Source of the DNA: a virus | Reading direction: 5' to 3' (one strand) | DNA: 64,000 nucleotides | Virus record (IMG/VR): IMGVR_UViG_3300005935_005043 | Span: 1-64,000 of that record | Shown here: piece by piece, positions 49,064 to 56,078 of the stretch | Layout of the letters: each line of letters begins with the position of its first letter | How positions within the stretch are numbered: position 1 is the first letter of the stretch | The notes under the pieces: model-generated | Databases searched by the model: none | What the model was told of the DNA's origin: nothing | What the model saw: the letters and a program-made list of their open reading frames with translations, nothing else | Translations under genes and position numbers: made by a program

Positions 49064-49917
49064 TGTCGATTAATCTTTCTATTATTGTCCCAATATATTT
49101 GGGTCAGAAGCATGTCGGAGGGATGTTAAAGTCTTTATTGGAGAATACAAGCCAAAGATTTGAGTTTATCCCCGTGTTTGATGGAGGGGGAAAGATCGAG
49201 GAATGGATAATAGAGAGACTGGTGCTGGGGTCAAATAAATGTGAGCTTTTTCCCATTCGCACCATAAGTAGATTAGGGTTTCCAAGGGCCGTTAATTGCG
49301 GGTATCATGCCATTGGGAATGATACTAAATATGTGGCTATTTTAAATCAAGACATTCTTGTCCCGAAAGATTGGGATAAATATTTAATGGATATTCTTAA
49401 TAGGTATAAAAATCTTGCCTGTGTTGACCCTATGACGGGAGGACATGGGATTCCGATGCACCCAAAACAGTTCATACCAGCCCTTGCCAGTTGTGATGTA
49501 TCTAAGCCTGAGACGATGAATGATATAAATAGGGTAGCACTAAAAGAGGTATCTAATGGTGTTGGATATGTAGTTAGTCGTTTTAGTCCTTTTTTCTGTA
49601 CAATGTTTAATAGGAAGATATTTGATCTTGTTGGGCCAATAGATGATAGGCTTTCAAATAAGAAGACCGCTTGGGGACTTGGAGAAGATGATGATTGGTG
49701 CCATAGGGCAAGAAAAAAAGGGTTTTTGATTGGTATATGTAAAAAGGTCTATGTTTATCATTATTGGGGGTCTTGTTTTGGCGAAAAGTTGAGGAGTGAA
49801 ACAACCAAATCAAGACTTGAATATCTTGCTAAAAAGCATGGAACATGGCCGAATAAGTTTAAGCATTTTCCGTTCACAGATGAAGAAAATAGATTAATGC
49901 GGGAAGGATGTAAGTAA
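49063..49917 (+). CDS. Family 2 glycosyltransferase
   Basis: This 284-residue GT-A enzyme has LSIIVPIYLGQKHVGGML at the start, GFPRAVNCGYHAIG in the middle, a modified metal-site strand YVAILNQDILVP, and WGLGEDDDWCHRARKKG near the acceptor region. It lacks clear membrane helices, so it is probably cytoplasmic. The start overlaps the previous stop. It acts with the neighbouring transferases in one pathway (inference). Confidence 0.85.
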   Translation: MSINLSIIVPIYLGQKHVGGMLKSLLENTSQRFEFIPVFDGGGKIEEWIIERLVLGSNKCELFPIRTISRLGFPRAVNCGYHAIGNDTKYVAILNQDILVPKDWDKYLMDILNRYKNLACVDPMTGGHGIPMHPKQFIPALASCDVSKPETMNDINRVALKEVSNGVGYVVSRFSPFFCTMFNRKIFDLVGPIDDRLSNKKTAWGLGEDDDWCHRARKKGFLIGICKKVYVYHYWGSCFGEKLRSETTKSRLEYLAKKHGTWPNKFKHFPFTDEENRLMREGCK

Positions 49918-49918
49918 A

Positions 49919-51166
49919 ATGGCGAGAGTTGTCTTGGTTAATCCGGCTGTTATTCTTAATAAGTGGGGGAGTTATGGCGGGGCAAACCGTCAAGAATCTT
50001 CTCTTAATCATGGACTTCTTTCTATAGCCACATTCCTTAATAAAAATGGGCATAAGTGTAGCATTTTAGATTTACGCGCATGTAGCGACATGGGGGATGC
50101 AATTGCCAAGCTTATGGGAATGGCCCCTGAAGTCGTTGGGGCAGGGGCGATGAGTGTTGACTTCGGGATGGCTCTTGAAGTGCTTCAGAGGGCAAAGGAA
50201 GAGCTTCCTTGGCATCCTGTGACCATAGTTGGAGGGGTCCATGCCTCTATTTCTCCTGAAGAAGGAGATAAGCCTTATGTAGACTATGTGATTGAGGGTG
50301 AAGGAGAGTTAATCCTTTTAGACATGCTTGACACCAACTTTGAGAAATATAAGGACAAGAAAATTTTCAGGGGAGAGAGACCCAATCTTAATGAACTTCC
50401 ATTTATAGATAGGTCATTAGTTGATTATAAAGAGTTAAATACCCCTTATTGGAAAGGAAGGTCCCCTTATGTTACGATGATGGCGGGAAGGGGATGCCCA
50501 TTCAAGTGTGCTTTCTGTCAACCCGTTCCAAAGTTGGTTTTTGGGAGGACAAGGCAAAGGGACGTTTCTAACATAATACAGGAAATGAGAGAGTGCAAAG
50601 ATAAATATAACGCTGCTTATTTTGACTTTATAGATGATACGTTTACAATTAATATAAATTGGGTACATGAATTTTGTGAACAATATAAGGCTTCCAAAAT
50701 TGGAGTTCCCTTTGTTACCGCTATTAGAGCAGACATTATAGTTAAAAATGAGCAAATGATTAGGGAATTGAGGCGAGCCGGATGTGATACGGTTAGTGTC
50801 GGATTTGAAAGTGGGAGCAATAGAATATTAAGGTTGCTCAATAAGGGAACGACGAGAGAGATGAATCTTGAGGCAGCGTATATTCTTAGAAAGCATACAT
50901 TTAAAATTGTAGCCAATATTATGTATGGAGCGCCTACAGAAACGCCACAGGAGGCAAGAGAGACAACCTCAATGGTGAAAGCTATTAATCCCGACGTTTA
51001 TAGTCCTGCATGGTTTACTCCGTATCCTGGCTGTGCCTTGTATGATACATATGGGCATTTATTGTTTTCTAAAGACTATAAAGACCTTCACAGGTATCGT
51101 ACGAAACCAAAGATCAGGGGCGTAGATTACGAGGCTATCTCAAAAGAAATGTACGTTGAAGGATAA
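49919..51166 (+). CDS. B12-binding-type radical SAM enzyme
   Basis: The N-terminal half of this 415-residue protein is a cobalamin-binding-like Rossmann domain (VVLVNPA, then IVGGVHASISPEE and DYVIEGEGE). The radical SAM core has the cluster motif GCPFKCAFC (CxxxCxxC), later GFESGSNRILRLLNKG. Such enzymes methylate or rearrange unactivated carbons. In a glycosyltransferase block it probably modifies a sugar or lipid, but the substrate is unknown. It is rare in phages. It starts at the ATG one base after the previous stop. Confidence 0.88.
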   Translation: MARVVLVNPAVILNKWGSYGGANRQESSLNHGLLSIATFLNKNGHKCSILDLRACSDMGDAIAKLMGMAPEVVGAGAMSVDFGMALEVLQRAKEELPWHPVTIVGGVHASISPEEGDKPYVDYVIEGEGELILLDMLDTNFEKYKDKKIFRGERPNLNELPFIDRSLVDYKELNTPYWKGRSPYVTMMAGRGCPFKCAFCQPVPKLVFGRTRQRDVSNIIQEMRECKDKYNAAYFDFIDDTFTININWVHEFCEQYKASKIGVPFVTAIRADIIVKNEQMIRELRRAGCDTVSVGFESGSNRILRLLNKGTTREMNLEAAYILRKHTFKIVANIMYGAPTETPQEARETTSMVKAINPDVYSPAWFTPYPGCALYDTYGHLLFSKDYKDLHRYRTKPKIRGVDYEAISKEMYVEG

Positions 51167-51172
51167 TGGATT

Positions 51173-51841
51173 ATGATAAATCTTAGCACTGAAGATTTCT
51201 ATTTTAAATACCTTAGAGAGTGTTGTGGTTTGAATCCAGATTGGAATGTTTTAGATGTTGGATGTGGAGAGGGGAGAATGGTTGGTCCTTTTATTGATTT
51301 TTTAAAAGGACGTTATTGTGGATTTGATGTTATTCCTTCTAAGATAAATGAATGTAAAGATAAGGTTAAGAATAATCCTAATTTTGATTTTAAGCATGTT
51401 GATGTAAAGAGCGACAGGTATAACTTAGGTGGAAAACTATCCTCTAATACTTTTGTTTTTCCATATGAAGATAACACATTTGATCTTGTTTTTCTTATGT
51501 CTGTTTTTACTCACATGGAAAGGGATGGGATACTAAACTATCTTTTTCAGATAAATAGAGTATTGAAAAACAATGGGATTTGTTTAGCTACATTCTTTAT
51601 AATAGACAGAGTTTCTTTGGGCTTTATGAATATGGGGTTTTCTTTTTATGTATTTAAAGGAGGAGATCAAGGGATTTACTATTTAGACGGCAAGAAGGCT
51701 ATTGCTTATGGCGAAGGGGTAATAAGAGAAGCCTATTATCGGAAAGGATTTATTGTTAAAGAGCCCTTTATTCAGGGGGGGTGGAGGATTGGGTCTCAGG
51801 GAGTTTGTTTTCAAGATTGTATTGTTGCCAGTAAAGATTAA
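51173..51841 (+). CDS. SAM-dependent class I methyltransferase
   Basis: This 222-residue protein has motif I VLDVGCGEGR, motif II FDVIPSKI, and post-motif strands FDLVFLMSVFTHM and LKNNGICLATFF. It is of the small-molecule or glycan type, not the DNA type. It is the last gene of the glycan block, six bases after the radical SAM gene. Methylation of a sugar is the natural reading from context. Confidence 0.85.
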   Translation: MINLSTEDFYFKYLRECCGLNPDWNVLDVGCGEGRMVGPFIDFLKGRYCGFDVIPSKINECKDKVKNNPNFDFKHVDVKSDRYNLGGKLSSNTFVFPYEDNTFDLVFLMSVFTHMERDGILNYLFQINRVLKNNGICLATFFIIDRVSLGFMNMGFSFYVFKGGDQGIYYLDGKKAIAYGEGVIREAYYRKGFIVKEPFIQGGWRIGSQGVCFQDCIVASKD

Positions 51842-51928
51842 GGGGCATACATGAAATAGCAAAAATCTTTATTGAATTTTGTGTAACGTAGAAGTGAAAC
51901 TAGAAACAGAGTATGAAAGGGAAGAATG

Positions 51929-52663
51929 ATGAGTGGTGGAGTTTTAATCCAAAGTTCGGGCGTAAGCTTAACAACATTGAAAGACGGGAAAATGATCGAA
52001 TTTGATAGTGCGAGTGTGGCAAGGGTAACTCCCGAACAGGCCGATGAATTACTTAATAGAGAGGCGATAGGAGGTGAAAAACTTTATTTCCTTGCAGGAG
52101 GAAAAACTGCCAGCGGAGTTACCGATAAGACGCCTGGGAGTTTTAATCGTTTAGTGGAAGAAATTCGTAAGCTGACCCGTGATGGTCGTATTACCGAGCT
52201 TACAAGGTTTTTAAGGGATGCACTGAGTAAGTCTGAAAGTTTATTGCAAGATTTTCAGCAAAAAAATATTGATACGAGCACTCTTCAGGAAACGGCGAAA
52301 GCTCTTGGGAAGAGGGTTGTAGATGATGAAAAGATGTCTGAGTCTAGCCAGAGGTTATTAGATAGTGTTAATGAGAATATTGTTAAAGGAACACAATCTG
52401 AAGGCCTTGCCAGAAAGGATGCCGCAAGGGATGGTACCTTAGAAGAAATAAGTGGAAAATTTGAGATAAAAGATAAGAATACGGGGCAATCTCGCGTCAT
52501 TGATTTAAGCGAGGCTAACGACGATAATCTAACGGTAGATGGAGTCAAGAAAGGGGTTGATTCTTTAGCCCTTGAACGTGAGAAGATAAGAGATAAGGTG
52601 CGTCAAAAGAGGATTAAGAAAGTTTCTTTAAAGAAAAAAGTTATGGGACTAGATAGGGGTTAG
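51929..52663 (+). CDS. Hypothetical virion-region protein, 244 residues
   Basis: The ATG at 51929 is better spaced than the ATG at 51926 from AAAGGGAAG. The N-terminus is strand-rich (VLIQSSGVSLTTLKDG) and the rest helical with charged repeats, ending in a basic tail (VRQKRIKKVSLKKK). The terminator follows it. A minor structural or head-completion role is possible; no family is recognised. Confidence 0.6.
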   Translation: MSGGVLIQSSGVSLTTLKDGKMIEFDSASVARVTPEQADELLNREAIGGEKLYFLAGGKTASGVTDKTPGSFNRLVEEIRKLTRDGRITELTRFLRDALSKSESLLQDFQQKNIDTSTLQETAKALGKRVVDDEKMSESSQRLLDSVNENIVKGTQSEGLARKDAARDGTLEEISGKFEIKDKNTGQSRVIDLSEANDDNLTVDGVKKGVDSLALEREKIRDKVRQKRIKKVSLKKKVMGLDRG

Positions 52664-52676
52664 AATTTTTAAAAAT

Positions 52677-52744
52677 GGGGCAAGGCCTTATAGAAAGGTT
52701 GAGATACTGCGGTCCCGACAGTATCTCTCCCTTGCCCCTTTCTT
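52677..52744 (+). terminator. Two-tier hairpin terminator
   Basis: GGGGCAAGG (52677-52685) pairs with CCTTGCCCC (52730-52738). Inside it, GAGATACTG (52701-52709) pairs with CAGTATCTC (52719-52727). TTTCTT follows. The long stem with a weak T-tail is consistent with an intrinsic terminator or RNA-stabilising structure between two genes. Confidence 0.7.
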
Positions 52745-52756
52745 AGGAGGTATGAT

Positions 52757-52945
52757 ATGGCAGGAAAAAGAGAAGGAAAGCACGATGTTATGGCCGTCCC
52801 AAGGGATGTCAATAAAGTCCCCCATGCAGTTCTTGTGTTAGCTAAGGTTGATGCAAGCGGGAACGTTACAGGGTATTATTATCCCGAGCTTACAAACGAG
52901 GATGAGACAACGGGGACTGCAAGAATTAGGGTAGATACTGCGTAA
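52757..52945 (+). CDS. Hypothetical 62-residue protein
   Basis: This small strand-rich protein (HAVLVLAKVDASGNVTGYYY) starts after AGGAGG. It lies between the terminator hairpin and the connector gene. Its size and position recall small head decoration or stabilising proteins, but no match is recognised. Confidence 0.6.
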   Translation: MAGKREGKHDVMAVPRDVNKVPHAVLVLAKVDASGNVTGYYYPELTNEDETTGTARIRVDTA

Positions 52946-52960
52946 CACAGGGGAATATAG

Positions 52961-53989
52961 ATGTTAAGATTCCAAAGAGGTAGAACAGCAAAACTGTATT
53001 CGACCTGGAAAGTAAACGATATAATGGTTGACCCTACCAGCCCACAGGTCGCCATTTATCATGGGGATGATGTAGTGATTGTTGCCACTACTCCTACTAA
53101 AATATCTGATGGATATTTCTTTTATGAGTTTAGTATTCCCTCTTCTTGGACTCTTGACTTATATAACGCCTTGTGGACAGGGACTCTTGATGGAATCTCT
53201 ACGGCAGAAGAGGAAACATTTGAGGTTATTAAAGAGGATACTCTTACTGGATCAGATTTACCAAGTGATACCTATTGCACATTAGGGGATGTCCAAGGTA
53301 TTATGAAACAGGTAGATTTAACTGGCCTTGTAGATGTTGATACCTATATGACTGATTATATCTATCAAGCTGAAGAGGATGTAGATGAAGCAATAGAGAG
53401 AACATTAAAGCAGGTAACAGAGACTATTTATCTGGATGGAACTGGGCAAGATTATATTATGTTACCGAGATGTCCCATAATTGGTGTTGCTGATTGCGTT
53501 ATAAGGGTTGATAATTCTCAGAATTGGCTTACATTTAATAATATTGTATATATTAATTGTACAGATGTTGATGGGGTGGTTATAAGGGCTGCTTCTACGG
53601 ATACTGAGGTAAAGGCTTCTGATTTATATGTGGATTGTAGCATTAGTTTATTAAGGATTCCTCAGAGTGATTTAGTGGTTGCAACTGGCGCATGGCCTAT
53701 GATGCAATATAGTTTTATTGAGGGAAGGAATAATATAAAGATAACCTATACCTCCGGGTATACATCTGGTAATTTTCCAAGGAGGATTAGAAGGCTTGCT
53801 TCTTTATTTGTTGTAAAAGAGTTCTTATTAAGGAAGGGAGACAGGGATAGCGGGGGACAAGTGAGTATGGGAGTGGATGGGATGTCAAGAAATTATGGAG
53901 CTTTACCATATGAAGGCCGATTAGCCTTCGTGGACGCAGAGATTCAGAAAATAGCGAGGTTTTATAGACGAATTGGAGTTTCAACATAA
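52961..53989 (+). CDS. Head-tail connector / adaptor protein (gp6-like)
   Basis: Residues 105-342 of this 342-residue protein have the connector plan: CTLGDVQGIM, a helix of acidic residues (YQAEEDVDEAIERTL), then VADCVIRV, KITYTSGYTSGNFPRRIRRL and a final helix pair. Such proteins form the ring below portal. Residues 1-100 form an additional Ig- or transthyretin-like beta domain (AKLYSTWKVNDIMVD). The stop overlaps the next, GC-rich gene. Confidence 0.75.
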   Translation: MLRFQRGRTAKLYSTWKVNDIMVDPTSPQVAIYHGDDVVIVATTPTKISDGYFFYEFSIPSSWTLDLYNALWTGTLDGISTAEEETFEVIKEDTLTGSDLPSDTYCTLGDVQGIMKQVDLTGLVDVDTYMTDYIYQAEEDVDEAIERTLKQVTETIYLDGTGQDYIMLPRCPIIGVADCVIRVDNSQNWLTFNNIVYINCTDVDGVVIRAASTDTEVKASDLYVDCSISLLRIPQSDLVVATGAWPMMQYSFIEGRNNIKITYTSGYTSGNFPRRIRRLASLFVVKEFLLRKGDRDSGGQVSMGVDGMSRNYGALPYEGRLAFVDAEIQKIARFYRRIGVST

Positions 53990-54336
53990 TGGCGATAATA
54001 CTGCGCACGCACATACCCGACTCCAGCGGCCTCGACGCCTGGTATGAGGACCCAGACACGGGGAAGCTCTGCGACACGCCCGTGCATTTTCACGATGGCG
54101 TGTTTGACGAGGCGGGTGTTGATGCCGTGATTGCACAACGGGCGGCGACCAAGGCCCTTGAGGCCAAGTTGACCAAGGTGCGCGCTGCTGGGGATATGGT
54201 GCTCGGCAAGATCAGCGGTCTCATCGACGACGCGCTGGTCTATGTCCAGGCATATCCTGACGTGACAGGCGATCAACTCAAGACGGCATTTGTCAATCAG
54301 CTTAAGACGTGGGCTGCAAACTGGAATGGAGACTAA
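53989..54336 (+). CDS. Hypothetical GC-rich protein, 115 residues
   Basis: This protein starts at the ATG overlapping the connector stop. Base composition changes here to GC-rich and stays so until 56078. The protein has a strand-rich start (DAWYEDPDTGKLCDTPVHF) and a helical C-terminus (AATKALEAKLTKVRAAGDMV). It may be a fibre accessory protein or chaperone, but no family is recognised. Confidence 0.6.
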   Translation: MAIILRTHIPDSSGLDAWYEDPDTGKLCDTPVHFHDGVFDEAGVDAVIAQRAATKALEAKLTKVRAAGDMVLGKISGLIDDALVYVQAYPDVTGDQLKTAFVNQLKTWAANWNGD

Positions 54337-54519
54337 ATGATGAAGACTTTGTGGTTTGTGATGGACACAGATGAGGTTAATTGCATCCGAGAAGGAAAAC
54401 CCGTGGAGTTATGGACCCCCAGCGGCCACGAAACGATTGAATCGGCTTACATGGCGGCGAAGGATAACGACTTGGATGATTATCAAATCGTTAGGGTCGA
54501 TTTCAAGGTGTGCGATTAA
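54337..54519 (+). CDS. Small protein, paralog of next gene (A)
   Basis: This 60-residue protein has an N-terminal strand (TLWFVMDTDEVN), a T-I-E-x-A helix (HETIESAYMAAKDN) and a C-terminal strand (QIVRVDFKV). The next gene has the same plan. It belongs to the GC-rich island. Function unknown. Confidence 0.55.
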   Translation: MMKTLWFVMDTDEVNCIREGKPVELWTPSGHETIESAYMAAKDNDLDDYQIVRVDFKVCD

Positions 54520-54534
54520 CGAAAGGGGATAGAA

Positions 54535-54726
54535 ATGGCGCTCTCCTTTGAAAAGGACATCGGCTTTTTTCTGTTAACTGATACAGATTTGATGAACTGG
54601 AACTACGAGGACTTTGATGTGTTTGCGACAATCGACGGAACTTGGTTCGCTACGATTGAGGAGGCGCGTGCCAAGAAACAGTCCCAGGAGCGGATTATCA
54701 AGGTTGTAGTGGAAGAAGTACTTTAA
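54535..54726 (+). CDS. Small protein, paralog of previous gene (B)
   Basis: This 63-residue protein shares with its neighbour the TDTDLMN start, TWFATIEEARAKK helix and IIKVVVEEV end. It starts after AAAGGGG. The stop overlaps the next ATG (TAATG). Function unknown. Confidence 0.55.
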   Translation: MALSFEKDIGFFLLTDTDLMNWNYEDFDVFATIDGTWFATIEEARAKKQSQERIIKVVVEEVL

Positions 54727-56078
54727 TGGCAGTCGTAGTATTCGATAATGGCAACGCGACGGATATCTGGTCCGACGTGCTAAACTGGGTCGGGGGCGCT
54801 CTGCCTCTGGCTGCTGACACCGCCGACATCGACGCCAACTGCACGCTCGACATGAACGACATCATCGCTATTCTGGACGTGGGGGCGGGTCTAACCCTCA
54901 CGATGCAGGCGGGGAATAACATCACGGGGATGACGGGCACTTGTCTGGGGACTGGCACAGTCTACATGGGTGCTGGGTGTCAGTTTCTTTGGGATGTCAA
55001 TAGTAATACAGTAAGTCCGGGGAGTTTGACGATCACGGGGCGTGGCACGTCTGGAAGTATTTGTCTCATTGATAATGTTCACGCGACGGGCGGTGTGGAT
55101 CATAATCTATCTGGAACGAGCTATGACCTGGAGTGGACAGATTTGCATAGCGTCTACCGTCTATATCCTGTCGCCTCCATATTTCGTTTTGTAGACTGCG
55201 ACATCGAGGGGAAGAGCCAGTATTTTAGATTTCGTGGCACATTTGATGTTCTTGTCATTAAGAACACGTATATTAGCGGATTTGCTATGGCTCTTGATGG
55301 TCCTTGGTACGCGCCCGGAGCGCGCCTCCAACTCGAAAACATAACATTTGGTGTAGATCGGGATGGGAATGTTCAAGCGAATACGATGGATTTCATTCCG
55401 CGAGCACAAATGGGCCTATGTTACATGCGAAATGTGCGGTTCACGGCGGCGACGCAAATAAACACGACTGTGCTTGAGGACGAAGATCGCATTATCGTTG
55501 ATAACTACGGTTTTGCTAACGATGTGGGGACACGGGGCATTTGGTATACGGATACGCTGTATTACACTCTTACGAGGTCCACAACCAATCCCTATGCGGG
55601 TGAAGCCTACTGTGCACTAGTCACGCCCAAGGCGGGGTGCGATGCAGAAGGTAAATATCCAGAACTTCATCTGTATATCCCCATCCAGACTGGCGACAAC
55701 ATCGAGGTCACCACCCACGGGCGGCGGAATGGTCTCTCTGATGACTGTGCAATCCTTGTAATCGACGAGGAAGAGGCATGGTTCACCAGTGCCAGCCATG
55801 CCCCGACACTCACCAACAATAATACGTATTATGAGTTCACGCAGACAGCCAGCGGCGCGGCAGGGACGGCAGAGAAGGGCGCAGTGCGGATCATCCTGCG
55901 TGTGTTGGAGGCTCCTGTAGGCGCGGATACCTTTCAGTGGGGCGGGGTGACGGTAACGTGCGGGGGAGTCGATTACGTTGTCTCGATGCAACAAGGTAGC
56001 GAGGGGATGCCGATAGCGGATGAACCAGCGGCAGGTGGCGGTATGTTGCAAGCTAATAAGAGGGGGAATAAGCAATAA
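54726..56078 (+). CDS. Beta-rich fibre or spike-like protein, GC-rich
   Basis: This 450-residue protein is dominated by short glycine- and threonine-rich strands (NNITGMTGTCLGTGTVYMGA; VRFTAATQINTTV), consistent with a beta-helix or fibre. A jelly-roll-like C-terminal part follows (LHLYIPIQTGDNIEVTTHG). It ends in a disordered Gly/Lys tail. It is GC-rich with codon use unlike its neighbours, so probably acquired. Receptor-binding or decorating fibre is the best guess. Its stop overlaps the next gene. Confidence 0.6.
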   Translation: MAVVVFDNGNATDIWSDVLNWVGGALPLAADTADIDANCTLDMNDIIAILDVGAGLTLTMQAGNNITGMTGTCLGTGTVYMGAGCQFLWDVNSNTVSPGSLTITGRGTSGSICLIDNVHATGGVDHNLSGTSYDLEWTDLHSVYRLYPVASIFRFVDCDIEGKSQYFRFRGTFDVLVIKNTYISGFAMALDGPWYAPGARLQLENITFGVDRDGNVQANTMDFIPRAQMGLCYMRNVRFTAATQINTTVLEDEDRIIVDNYGFANDVGTRGIWYTDTLYYTLTRSTTNPYAGEAYCALVTPKAGCDAEGKYPELHLYIPIQTGDNIEVTTHGRRNGLSDDCAILVIDEEEAWFTSASHAPTLTNNNTYYEFTQTASGAAGTAEKGAVRIILRVLEAPVGADTFQWGGVTVTCGGVDYVVSMQQGSEGMPIADEPAAGGGMLQANKRGNKQ

